Source: JBBWZH01 sp035544115 | GTDB taxonomy: Bacteria > Actinomycetota > Actinomycetes > Mycobacteriales > CADCTP01 | DNA: 64,000 bases | Direction of reading: 5' to 3' | Assembly: GCA_963714145.1 (NCBI GenBank) | Contig: OY970235.1 | Coordinates: 3,906,001-3,970,000 of the forward strand | Translations under genes and position numbers: made by a program | Shown here: positions 8,623 to 16,668 of the stretch, one piece after another | How positions within the stretch are numbered: the first letter of the stretch is position 1 | Layout: every line of letters starts with the position of its first letter | The notes under the pieces: generated by a model | The model's database searches: none | Seen by the model: the letters and a program-made list of their open reading frames with translations, nothing else | Told to the model about the DNA's origin: nothing

Positions 8623-9726
8623 TTACTTGAAAACCAGGTCGATGTGCAGGCGGTGGATGGCGCCGGCATAGGCGACCGTGACGACGATATCCACCGAACG
8701 GTCCGCCTGGTGTTGCTGGATCTGGGCCAGTTCGACCGCCGACAGCGCGGTCGGATCCTTGTCGAACAGCACCAGCAATGGAATGTAGACCTGGTAGTCC
8801 TCGATCACCTGCCGGGATACCAGCGGGGTCAGCACGGACTGCGCGATCGTGACGATCCCGCGCAGCCCGGACCGGCTCACCCGGAATTTTCCGATGGCCT
8901 GGATAAGGGCCGCCTTGAGCCGGAAGTTGACATCGTCGATGGTCCGGACGATGTCCACGTATTTCTTGTTCTTGCTCGGGTCGGCGGTGTAGCCCTCACC
9001 CAGGAAGTTGGCCCGGCCGGGGATCAGCACCGGGCTGGTCACCCAGTTGATCGAGGCGTTGTTGAAGGTGTCGATCTCGGTGTCGGAGAAGACCGCGCTC
9101 TGGTTGAGCGCGATCGGCTTCAGCAGCATCGAGATGTGCGGCTGGTAGCCGGCGATCACGCCGGCCACCGCGGCCGCCGCGTCGTCGGTGCTCGACTTGT
9201 GGGCGATCAGGAACATCCGCTCGTTCTTCACGTCGCCGGTGTTGAGCGCCGCGGCGGCCGTGGCGCTCAGGCTCGGGTCGAGCGCGGCCACCCCGATCCG
9301 CTCCTTGCCGTCGCCGCCGGTGTTCGACACGGTCGCGACGTGGGTCGCCAGCTTGCCGATCACGGTCGCGGTGGTCGTGTTGAGCGGCGTGTTGGCCAGC
9401 GCGACGATCTGCACGTCCAGGTTGGCGACGGCGGCCAGGCCGGCGTCCCAGTCCGGGCTGGTCGCGGCCACCTGGACGCCCCACACCCGGGTCGGCGGCG
9501 GCGTCTGCTTGAACGCCAGGCTGATCGCGGCGGCCAGGTCGGTCAGCGTGCCGGCGGCAGCGGCCGGGTACGCGGCGACGGCCGCCGCCGGGTTGGTGAA
9601 CTCCTTGGGCGCCGACGCGGCCGTACCGGCCGCGCCCTTCCCGACGATCGCGATGTCTCCGAACGCCCGCGTCGCCGCGACGAACAGGTCGCTGACCGCG
9701 GCCACATCAATGTATTTGACCGGCAT
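8623..9726 (-). CDS. Contractile tail sheath protein
   Basis: The 367-aa protein carries the conserved C-terminal half of contractile sheaths: KKYVDIVRTIDDVNFRLKAA, a region with SRSGLRGIVTIAQ, and a closing AYAGAIHRLHIDLVFK that supplies the inter-subunit strand. The sheath contracts to drive the tube and spike outward. At 367 aa it is a short type without large surface insertions. It has a strong ribosome site (GGAGGAG about 8 bases before ATG), fitting its need for many copies. It begins 3 bases after the 53-aa gene. Confidence 0.9.
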   Translation of the reverse strand: MPVKYIDVAAVSDLFVAATRAFGDIAIVGKGAAGTAASAPKEFTNPAAAVAAYPAAAAGTLTDLAAAISLAFKQTPPPTRVWGVQVAATSPDWDAGLAAVANLDVQIVALANTPLNTTTATVIGKLATHVATVSNTGGDGKERIGVAALDPSLSATAAAALNTGDVKNERMFLIAHKSSTDDAAAAVAGVIAGYQPHISMLLKPIALNQSAVFSDTEIDTFNNASINWVTSPVLIPGRANFLGEGYTADPSKNKKYVDIVRTIDDVNFRLKAALIQAIGKFRVSRSGLRGIVTIAQSVLTPLVSRQVIEDYQVYIPLLVLFDKDPTALSAVELAQIQQHQADRSVDIVVTVAYAGAIHRLHIDLVFK

Positions 9727-9729
9727 CGA

Positions 9730-9891
9730 CTATCTCCTCCCCCGGTACTTGGCGATCAGGCGGGCCCTGAGTTGTTCCAGCTCGGCCCGGTCCGGCGGCG
9801 GCTCAGGCGCCGCCTCCTCGGTTGCCGCGGGCGGGCTGGCCCGCCGCTCGCGCGCCACCTCCGCCTTGGGCGTGTCGTCCTCGTCTGGCAT
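9730..9891 (-). CDS. 53-aa highly charged protein just upstream of the sheath gene
   Basis: A short ATG-started frame with GGAG 8 bases upstream encodes MPDEDDTPKAEVARERRASP, then a Pro/Glu/Ala-rich stretch and a basic end RARLIAKYRGRR. Codons are strongly G/C-ended. It sits 16 bases after the 273-aa gene and 3 bases before the sheath. The product has an acidic disordered N-terminus and a short basic helix, with no recognised family. Its invariant-looking placement suggests a small sheath or assembly partner, but function is unknown. Confidence 0.65.
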   Translation of the reverse strand: MPDEDDTPKAEVARERRASPPAATEEAAPEPPPDRAELEQLRARLIAKYRGRR

Positions 9892-9907
9892 GTACGCGGA
9901 TCTCCCC

Positions 9908-10729
9908 TCAGACCGTCTCGAAGGCGGCCACGAAGCGGTCGGCGCCGAGCAGCGCCGTGATCTCGGCCGGGCTGGGCGTGCCGGCGCCGACCGCGCCGGC
10001 CGGGAAGACCGCCAGCCAGGCGCTGGCGGACAGCAGGTCGCCGCCCTCGTACTCGTCCACGCGGGGCATCGCCGCGTCGACCGCCCGCCGGGTCCGGCCG
10101 AGCTGCCGCAGCGCCCCGGCCAGGTCCAGGGTGGGAAAGAACAGTGCGGAGACCCGCAGCCGGTAGCTGCGCACCGCGGCCGGGTCGTCCGGGTCGTAGG
10201 CCGGCGGGTCGGCGTAGTGCAGCTTGTACAGCCGCGGAAAGTCGGCCTGGAGCTCCTGGTAGGTGCCCACCCCGGCGGCCCGCATCAGCCCGGGCAGGTC
10301 GAGAAAGGCGAACCTGGCGACGAAGTCCGGCTGGCTGAGCCCGGATACGTCCTCGGAACCGACCGCGTCCAGCAGCGCGGCGCTGGTGGAGACCCGGACC
10401 CCGACGACCGCGTCCAGCATCATGTCCAGCCAGAAGGTCTGGGCCAGGGACGGCAGTTCGACGGTGGCCAGCGCCCGTTCGGCCGGCGGCGGGATCACCC
10501 GGTCCCACGTTCCGCGCACCGTCACCGGCTCGACAATGGGGACCTGGAACCGGGTCGCCCGCACCGAGACCTCGTCGACCGCTTCCACCGTGAGCAACTG
10601 CGGCTGGTATACGCCGGCCAGCAGGGCCCGGATCCGCTGCCGGGTGGTGTCGGCCGGCGGCATTAGCAGCGCCGCTACGTTGGCCGGGTCCAGGTACCGC
10701 ACCATGAGCTGGTCGGCGAAGTCGGTCAC
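9908..10729 (-). CDS. Unknown first gene of the injection-system operon
   Basis: This 273-aa protein (GTG start at 10729) opens the leftward operon. I do not recognise a family. It has an N-terminal helix, a strand-rich middle (FQVPIVEPVTVRGTW), a segment FARFAFLDLPGLMRAAGV-like in the centre, and a mixed C-terminus. No ribosome-binding site precedes the GTG, so the message may be leaderless or the start may lie elsewhere. In other contractile systems the promoter-proximal genes include tail-terminator or cap proteins, which is one possibility without direct support. Confidence 0.7.
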   Translation of the reverse strand: MTDFADQLMVRYLDPANVAALLMPPADTTRQRIRALLAGVYQPQLLTVEAVDEVSVRATRFQVPIVEPVTVRGTWDRVIPPPAERALATVELPSLAQTFWLDMMLDAVVGVRVSTSAALLDAVGSEDVSGLSQPDFVARFAFLDLPGLMRAAGVGTYQELQADFPRLYKLHYADPPAYDPDDPAAVRSYRLRVSALFFPTLDLAGALRQLGRTRRAVDAAMPRVDEYEGGDLLSASAWLAVFPAGAVGAGTPSPAEITALLGADRFVAAFETV

Positions 10730-11308
10730 CGGTATTTACCGGCTTCCGGCCATGCCCGAGTCAGTGCACGCCCGGTGCGCATTACCTGATCCGGCCGGCC
10801 CATCCGCACCACACCCGCCTTCCGCAAGCCGTGGGCGCAGTGCCCGTGGTAATGGCTGTCCGCCATCAATCGACCGGTAGTCGCGTCAATCTCGGTAACC
10901 ATGGCCCACTTCGACGATATTCGGCGGAACTAACCGGCCGCTGTGCGCGATGGTGCATTGAGCGTGCGCCTTGGGCCCGCCGGAAAAGCGCGACCGTACT
11001 ACCGGGCGGGGCCGGACCCTCTCGTCGAGAAGGACGCCCCGCGGCAGAAACCAGGGCCCGCCGCGGCCCGCTGCCGGCCGGCCCGGGAGCGCCCCGGAAT
11101 CAGCGCCGGAATTTCGGTGTACGGGCAAATCCGCGCGACCTGTCCGGGTCCTGGTCGGTTGCCCGGACCTGCCCCGGGTACCGGGTGCCACACAATTGCG
11201 ACAAGGCCGGGGTCCAATACCGATGAATCCGGAACAATTGCCGGCCGGCCCGGCCCGGGCGGCTCCGGCGGGGCGGAACGGGTGCCGCCGCCGGGCCGTC
11301 CGAGCCGC
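10730..11308. promoter_or_regulatory. 579-bp divergent intergenic region
   Basis: This stretch separates the leftward injection-system operon from the rightward lipoprotein gene. It has several AT-richer patches (for example around 10895-10935 and 11195-11240) compared with the flanking genes, and frames crossing it lack the G/C third-position bias of real genes. It should hold the promoters of both units. I could not pick a convincing -35/-10 pair or an operator. Confidence 0.45.
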
Positions 11309-11902
11309 ATGTCCCGCCTGCCGGCCGCTGCCCTGCTGACCGCCGCCGTCCTCGCCACCGGCTGCACCCGGACCGGGCCCGCGTCCGACCCCGGACCGGC
11401 GTCCGCCCCCGCGTCCGCGTCCGCCCCCGCGTCCGGCCCCGCCCCCGCGCCTGGCACCGGGCCCGGCTCCGGGCCGGCGTCCGGCTCCGGGCCCGCGTCC
11501 GGCTCCGGGCCGGCGTCCAGCCCGGTGACGGGCAGCGCCGGGCCCAGCGGCGCCGCGCTGCCGGCGGTCAGCGTGGAGTGCACCGGCGGGTTCGCCGGCG
11601 TACGGGAGCGGCTCGACATCCGGCCGGACGGGACGGCCACCGGCACGTACGCCGCCACCGGCGACCAGACCACGCGGCTGACCCCGGCCGAGCGGGCGGC
11701 CCTGGCCGGAGCGCTACAGCGGGCCGCCGGCCAGACCTACCGCCCGAGGTACGAGAGCGGGGACGGCGCCGACCTGTTCCGGTACCGGATCCGGATCGGC
11801 GCCCGGACGGTCAGCACCGACGAACTTGCCATCCCGCGATCGCTGGCCGACGTCCTCGCCGCGCTCGCGCCGGTCCGGGTCCGGCTGCACCTCGCCTGTT
11901 GA
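11309..11902 (+). CDS. Secreted lipoprotein with Pro/Ala/Ser/Gly linker
   Basis: The 197-aa product begins MSRLPAAALLTAAVLATGC, a short type II signal peptide with lipobox LATGC, so the mature protein should be anchored to the outer face of the membrane through Cys19. A low-complexity PAS/GSG linker (about 20-75) leads to a roughly 110-residue beta-rich domain containing a Cys in VECTGGF and a C-terminal Cys. The domain is not recognised. ATG 11309 is chosen over an upstream in-frame GTG because the signal peptide starts exactly there. The linker is encoded by imperfect short DNA repeats. Confidence 0.75.
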   Translation: MSRLPAAALLTAAVLATGCTRTGPASDPGPASAPASASAPASGPAPAPGTGPGSGPASGSGPASGSGPASSPVTGSAGPSGAALPAVSVECTGGFAGVRERLDIRPDGTATGTYAATGDQTTRLTPAERAALAGALQRAAGQTYRPRYESGDGADLFRYRIRIGARTVSTDELAIPRSLADVLAALAPVRVRLHLAC

Positions 11903-11920
11903 CCCGCACGCATGCCCGGC

Positions 11921-12877
11921 TCAGTCGCCGGGCCCGGCGACCGACCCCGGGCCGGCGGCATCCGAGCCGGCGGCATCCGGGGCGGCGGCATCCGGGGCGG
12001 CGGCATCCGAGCCGGCGGCGTCCGGGGCGGCTGCGTCCGGGGTGGCTGCGTCCGGGGCGGCGGGGAGGGTGACGCGGGCGGTCAGCGCGACGTGGTCGGA
12101 CAGGAACGCCCGTGGCCGCCCGGCCAGTGGCACCGGCTCGGCGAGCAGCAGCGCGGCGGCGTCGACCGGGTACCGCAGCGGGTCGGCGCGGACCAGCAGG
12201 TAGTCGATCCGCCGGGCCGGGCGGCCGGGCGGCAGCAGCTCGGCGTGGTAGGTGGGCTGGTCCCCGGCGCCGAACGGGTCGCGCCAGGTACCGCCGTCGA
12301 TCACCAGCGGGTAGAGCGGGCAGTCGCTGGGGACGTTCAGGTCGCCGGCGAGGATCGTCACCTCGGTGTCGGCGCGGCCGGCCCGGCGCAGCGCCTCGTG
12401 CAGCGCCACGAGCTGGGCGCGCTGGAACCGGTGGTGCCGGTTGTCCGCGGACCAGTCACCGTCGCGGTTGGCGGACAGGTGGGCGTTGCCGACGACGGCC
12501 CGCCGGCCGAGCAGTTCGAAGGTCAGCACGCCCTGCAGCCGGCTGTTGACCGCCTTCAGGCCCCGGAACAGCGGCGTGCCCGCCGCCGGCCGGGCGCCCC
12601 GGAACGAGGTGAACGACGCCGGCCCGAGCGGCAGCCGGGAGAACGAGACCAGCCCTCCGGCCGGCAGGCCGGCGACCCCGTGGCGCCACGCGACCGAACC
12701 GAACGAGGGCAGCCGGCCGCGCAGCAGAGCCAGCAGGCGCCGCGTCCACACCTCCTGGAAGTTGACGACCTCGGCACCGGACTCCTCGATCTGGCGGCAG
12801 AACTCGACCGCCCGGTCCCGCACCGGAGCCAGCGCCGACGGCAATCCGCACACATTGAGCGACACCACCCCGACCAT
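11921..12877 (-). CDS. Endonuclease/exonuclease/phosphatase-family protein
   Basis: The 318-aa protein has the full motif set of the metal-dependent EEP fold: SLNVCG (Asn8), NFQEVW (catalytic Glu), GNAHLSA, AGDLNVPSD (Asp/Asn) and LSDHVAL (terminal Asp-His). Substrates in this family range from DNA to phosphoinositides and sphingomyelin. Lack of a signal peptide argues for an intracellular enzyme. After the last motif the protein ends in about 45 residues of AAPDA/AGSDA repeats. ATG 12877 starts right at the first strand of the fold. It is convergent with the lipoprotein gene (18 bases apart). Confidence 0.85.
   Translation of the reverse strand: MVGVVSLNVCGLPSALAPVRDRAVEFCRQIEESGAEVVNFQEVWTRRLLALLRGRLPSFGSVAWRHGVAGLPAGGLVSFSRLPLGPASFTSFRGARPAAGTPLFRGLKAVNSRLQGVLTFELLGRRAVVGNAHLSANRDGDWSADNRHHRFQRAQLVALHEALRRAGRADTEVTILAGDLNVPSDCPLYPLVIDGGTWRDPFGAGDQPTYHAELLPPGRPARRIDYLLVRADPLRYPVDAAALLLAEPVPLAGRPRAFLSDHVALTARVTLPAAPDAATPDAAAPDAAGSDAAAPDAAAPDAAGSDAAGPGSVAGPGD
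11951..12063. repeat. 15-bp tandem repeat inside the EEP gene
   Basis: About seven imperfect copies of a 15-base unit (consensus on the plus strand gcggcatccggggcg, with gccggcggcatccga variants) lie end to end. They encode the Ala-Ala-Pro-Asp-Ala / Ala-Gly-Ser-Asp-Ala tail of the minus-strand enzyme. The unit is a multiple of three, so copy-number changes keep the frame. Confidence 0.75.
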
Positions 12878-12993
12878 CGACAGAAGGTAGCAACGGCAAC
12901 CGCGCCGGGGCCGCGGGCGCCGCTCGGGCCGAACCCAGCGTCGACACGCTGCGTGTCGACCCAGTACCGTCAGTGACGAGCGGGGGTGTGGCG

Positions 12994-14289
12994 ATGCGGT
13001 GTCGGGGTTCGTGGCGGTGGCCGGCGGCCACCCTGTGTCTGGCTGGGACGCTGCTGACCGGAACGGCGCCGGCAGCCGCCGGCCCAGCACCGGCGCCGGC
13101 AGCCGACACGCCGCCCGGCCACGTGGCCCAGGTGGCGTCGATCAGCGCGGACGGGCAGGTTGTCACGTACGCGCTGGACACCGACTACTGGCCGGGCATG
13201 CCGTACTACGTGAACTACATCTGGGACCGGTCGGACGGCAGCACGGTGCGGCTCACCCCGAACGGCGGGCGCGCCGACCCGCGCAGCGCGCTGAGCGCCG
13301 ACGGCCGGTACCTGGCCTACGGGGTGTGGCTGGACGGCAGCGGGTGGCAGGTGCAGGTGTGCCGCCGGGCCGGCCTGCTCTGTTCGACCGTGAGCGTCGA
13401 CCCGCGGGGCCGCCCGGGCAACGGCGCGTCCGGCGGCCCGACGCTGAGCGCCGACGGCCGGTACCTGGCGTTCTACTCCGTGGCCAGCGACCTGGTCGCC
13501 GGCGACACCAACGACGCTGCCGACCTGTTCGTCCTGGACCGCCAGACGAACCGCATCCGCCGGGTCAGCATCGACTCAGCCGGCCAGCAGGCCAACGGCG
13601 ACTCCTCCGTCGGCACGATCAGCGCCAGCGGGCGGTACGTGGTGTTCTCGTCCGTCGCGACCAACCTGGTGGCCGGCGACACCAACCGGGCCGAGGACGT
13701 CTTCGTCCGCGATCTGCGTTTCGGCACCACCCACCGGATCAGCCTCGGCCCCGGCGGCCAGCAGGCCGACAGCACGTCCGGTCAGGACATCTCGGCCATC
13801 AGCGCGAACGGCCGGTACATCGCGTTCACCTCGTACGCGAGGAACCTGGTGCCCGGCGACACCGGCATCGGCACCCAGGTGTTCGTCCGCGACCTGCGCT
13901 TCGGCACCACCCACCGGATCAGCGTCAGCTCCGCCGGCCAGCAGGCCGACAACGAGTCCGTGGCCACCGCGATCAGCGCGGACGGCCGGTTCATCGCGTT
14001 CACCTCCGCGGCGACCAACCTGGTGCCCGGCGACACCAACCACGCCACCGACGTGTTCATCCGGGATCTCCGGTTCGGCACCACCCGCCGGGTCAGCCTC
14101 GGGCGCGCCAGCCGGCAGGGCAACTACGACTCGACCTCGGCGGTGCTCAGCGCCGACGGCCGCTACGTCGCGTTCTCATCCGCGGCGTCGAACCTGGTGC
14201 CCCGCGACTCCGACGGCGTCGCGGACGCCTTCGTCCGCGACCTCTGGACCCACACGACGCGCTGGATCGGCTACGACCCGATCGAGTAG
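12994..14289 (+). CDS. Secreted PD40/TolB-like beta-propeller protein
   Basis: The 431-aa product starts MRCRGSW, has a Sec signal peptide cleaved near APAAAG (about residue 30), and then six repeats of about 58 residues with the core pattern ISADGRYIAFTS and RDLRFGTTHRISL. This is the PD40/TolB propeller unit, so a six-bladed extracellular binding scaffold is expected. No enzyme motif is visible. Loops rich in Asn-Leu-Val-Pro-Gly-Asp-Thr-Asn may bind calcium (inference). An in-frame GTG 21 bases upstream is possible, but this ATG follows a G-rich ribosome site and fits the signal peptide better. Confidence 0.82.
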   Translation: MRCRGSWRWPAATLCLAGTLLTGTAPAAAGPAPAPAADTPPGHVAQVASISADGQVVTYALDTDYWPGMPYYVNYIWDRSDGSTVRLTPNGGRADPRSALSADGRYLAYGVWLDGSGWQVQVCRRAGLLCSTVSVDPRGRPGNGASGGPTLSADGRYLAFYSVASDLVAGDTNDAADLFVLDRQTNRIRRVSIDSAGQQANGDSSVGTISASGRYVVFSSVATNLVAGDTNRAEDVFVRDLRFGTTHRISLGPGGQQADSTSGQDISAISANGRYIAFTSYARNLVPGDTGIGTQVFVRDLRFGTTHRISVSSAGQQADNESVATAISADGRFIAFTSAATNLVPGDTNHATDVFIRDLRFGTTRRVSLGRASRQGNYDSTSAVLSADGRYVAFSSAASNLVPRDSDGVADAFVRDLWTHTTRWIGYDPIE

Positions 14290-14404
14290 GTCCGGATCGG
14301 CCAGCCGCCCGGCGGGGGCGGGCTGTCGTCGACCGTGACCCGGGCCCGGGGCCAGGCCCGGGGCCGGCCGGCTGGCGGCCGGGGAAGCCTCGACCCGATG
14401 GAGC

Positions 14405-15310
14405 TCAGCGCTGATTCGCTGCGGCGCTCTCGGCCGCGGAGTCGCCGGTCCGGTCCTGGGTGGCGGCCCAGCTGGCGAGCAGCGACAGGGCATCCTGGTG
14501 CGCCGAACCGGGCTGGGCGGTGTAGACCAGCAGGGTCAGGCCGGCGTCGGCCGAGATGTCGAAGGCCTCGTACGTGAGGTCGATGTCGCCGATGGCGGGG
14601 TGCCGGATGCGCTTGGTGCCGGTGTAGTGCTGCCGCACGTTGTGCGCGGCCCAGCGGGTACGGAACTCTTCGCTGCGGGTGGAGAGCTCGCCGACGAGGT
14701 CGGACAGGGCGCGGTCGTAGGGGTCGCGGCCGGCCTCGGTGCGCAGCATCGCGACGGTTTCGTCGGCGGCCCGGGTCCAGTCGCGGTAGAACACCGTGGC
14801 ACGCGGGTCGAGGAACACGAACCGGGCGTGGTTGACCGGTCGTTGGGTCGGCTCGACGAACATGTCGGAGTAGAGCGCGCGGGCCAGCGCGTTGGCCGCG
14901 ACCACGTCACCGCGGCCGTTGTTGACCACCGCCGGTGCGGCCGTGATCGCGTCGAGGGTGGTCTGCACGCTGGTGCGGACGTGCTGCGGCGCGGCCCGCT
15001 TCCTCGTCGGCGGCCTGGCGGACGCGGCCGTGGCGAGGTCGCGCAGGTGCGCCCGCTCGGCGTCGTCCAGCTCGAGGGCGCGGGACAGGGCGTCGAGCAC
15101 CTCGGCGGAGACGCCGGCCAGGTTGCCGCGCTCGAGCCTGGAGTAGTACTCCACGCTCACCCCGGCCAGCGTGGCCACCTCGACCCGCCGCAGTCCGGGT
15201 ACCCGGCGGTTTCCGCCGGCGGGAAGCCCGGCCCGTTCCGGGGTGAGCTTGGCCCGCCGGGAGGTTAGGAACTCCCGGACGTCGCCGCGGAGGTCAGGTC
15301 GGTTCGCCAC
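14405..15310 (-). CDS. XRE-family regulator with MmyB-like ligand-binding domain
   Basis: The 301-aa protein has an N-terminal helix-turn-helix (about 10-75) with VEVATLAGVSVEYYSRLERG, then the MmyB-like PAS-type domain (about 100-275) with RALYSDMFVE and FLDPRATVFYRDW. Proteins of this class usually control a neighbouring oxidoreductase gene in response to a small hydrophobic ligand. Here the gene is divergent from an aldo/keto reductase, with 229 bases between the two starts, which fits that rule. The GTG at 15310 is taken as start because upstream codons look non-coding. Confidence 0.9.
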   Translation of the reverse strand: MANRPDLRGDVREFLTSRRAKLTPERAGLPAGGNRRVPGLRRVEVATLAGVSVEYYSRLERGNLAGVSAEVLDALSRALELDDAERAHLRDLATAASARPPTRKRAAPQHVRTSVQTTLDAITAAPAVVNNGRGDVVAANALARALYSDMFVEPTQRPVNHARFVFLDPRATVFYRDWTRAADETVAMLRTEAGRDPYDRALSDLVGELSTRSEEFRTRWAAHNVRQHYTGTKRIRHPAIGDIDLTYEAFDISADAGLTLLVYTAQPGSAHQDALSLLASWAATQDRTGDSAAESAAANQR

Positions 15311-15539
15311 GGCACCGACGGTACGGGCACCCCGGCCGGGGCTGGGGTGCCCTGTCAGGACACCTCTCAGCAGGGCCTCCCCCGGCAACGCGGGACGCGG
15401 TTACCTGGACATCGGTTGCGCGCCGTTCACCCGCCGCGCACGGCGGGGCCCGGCTGCGACGCTCGGCCCGGGCGGCCGCCCGGCAGCCGGGCGGCCGGCA
15501 CCGCAACCACCACAACCCGGCGACCTATGGAGCTACCTG

Positions 15540-16520
15540 ATGAAGCACATCTGCCTGGGACGGCTGGACGTCTCCCGGATCGGTCTGGGCGCCATGACGA
15601 TGGCCGGCATCTACACCTCCGGTGGCGGCCTGGACGACGCCGAGTCGATCCGCGCCATCCACCGTGCGCTCGACCTGGGCGTCACCCACATCGACACCGC
15701 TGAGATCTACGGCCCGTTCCACAGCGAGGAGCTGGTCGGCCGGGCCGTCAAGGACCGCCGTGACCAGGCGGTGGTGGCGACGAAGTTCGGCCTCATCTCG
15801 CACACCGGTCGCGGCCCTGGTGTCACCGACAGCAGTCCGGCGAACATCCGCGCCGCGGTCGAGGGCTCCCTGCGGCGGCTGGGCACCGACCACATCGACC
15901 TCTACTACCAGCACCGGGTGGACCCCACCACCCCCATCGAGGAGACCGTCGGCGCCCTGGCCGAGCTGGTCGCCGCGGGCAAGGTCGGCCACATCGGTCT
16001 GTCCGAGGCCGGTCCCGGCACCATCCGCCGCGCCCACGCCGTGCACCCGGTCGCCGCGCTGCAGACCGAGTACTCGCTGTGGACGCGGGACCCGGAGGCC
16101 GAGCTGCTGCCGCTGCTGCGCGAGCTCGGCATCGGGTTCGTGCCCTACTCGCCGCTGGGCCACGGCTTCCTCACCGGCCAGCTCCGCGGCCCGCAGGACA
16201 TCCCCGACGACGACTGGCGCAAGACCAACCCACGCTTCAGCGGCGCGAACTTCCAGCGCAACCTCCGCATCGTGGACGAGGTCCGGGCCGTCGCCACCGA
16301 GGTCGGCGCCACCCCGGCCCAGGTCGCCCTGGCGTGGCTGCTCGCCCAGGGCGACGACATCGCACCCATCCCCGGCACCCGGCGGGTGGCGCGCGTCGAG
16401 GAGAACACCGCCGCCGACGGCATCGAACTGCGCGCCGAACAGGTCGACCGGCTGAACAACCTCACACCGGCCGCCGGCGACCGGCACGACGAGGCGAACA
16501 TGGCCGGCATCGACCGCTGA
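15540..16520 (+). CDS. Aldo/keto reductase
   Basis: The 326-aa (beta/alpha)8 enzyme reduces aldehydes or ketones with NADPH. The catalytic tetrad is visible: Asp and Tyr in HIDTAEIYGP, Lys in VVATKFG, and His in YYQHRVD. The C-terminal cofactor-binding stretch IPGTRRVARVEEN is the pattern of the AKR11/13-like group. It is divergent from the MmyB-like regulator, the likely controller. The frame is open 369 bases upstream, but the protein fold starts at this ATG (MKHICLGRLDVSRIGLG). Substrate cannot be told from sequence. Confidence 0.92.
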   Translation: MKHICLGRLDVSRIGLGAMTMAGIYTSGGGLDDAESIRAIHRALDLGVTHIDTAEIYGPFHSEELVGRAVKDRRDQAVVATKFGLISHTGRGPGVTDSSPANIRAAVEGSLRRLGTDHIDLYYQHRVDPTTPIEETVGALAELVAAGKVGHIGLSEAGPGTIRRAHAVHPVAALQTEYSLWTRDPEAELLPLLRELGIGFVPYSPLGHGFLTGQLRGPQDIPDDDWRKTNPRFSGANFQRNLRIVDEVRAVATEVGATPAQVALAWLLAQGDDIAPIPGTRRVARVEENTAADGIELRAEQVDRLNNLTPAAGDRHDEANMAGIDR

Positions 16521-16668
16521 CCGGCCCAGCGCCGGGGTGAGCCCCCGGGGAAGGGTCGCCGCGGGCCTGCCTCAGGGTCCGGTCAGGGATCGGGGTCAGG
16601 GTCAGATCAGGGTCGGGGTCGGGTCGCTGCCCGATGTGACCGGCCCGCCGGCGGAGCAACCATGATCC

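Noticed and set aside
1..10729. Complete prophage
   Set aside because: No integrase, capsid, portal, terminase or lysis gene is visible and the right flank is ordinary chromosome; only the left edge remains open to question.
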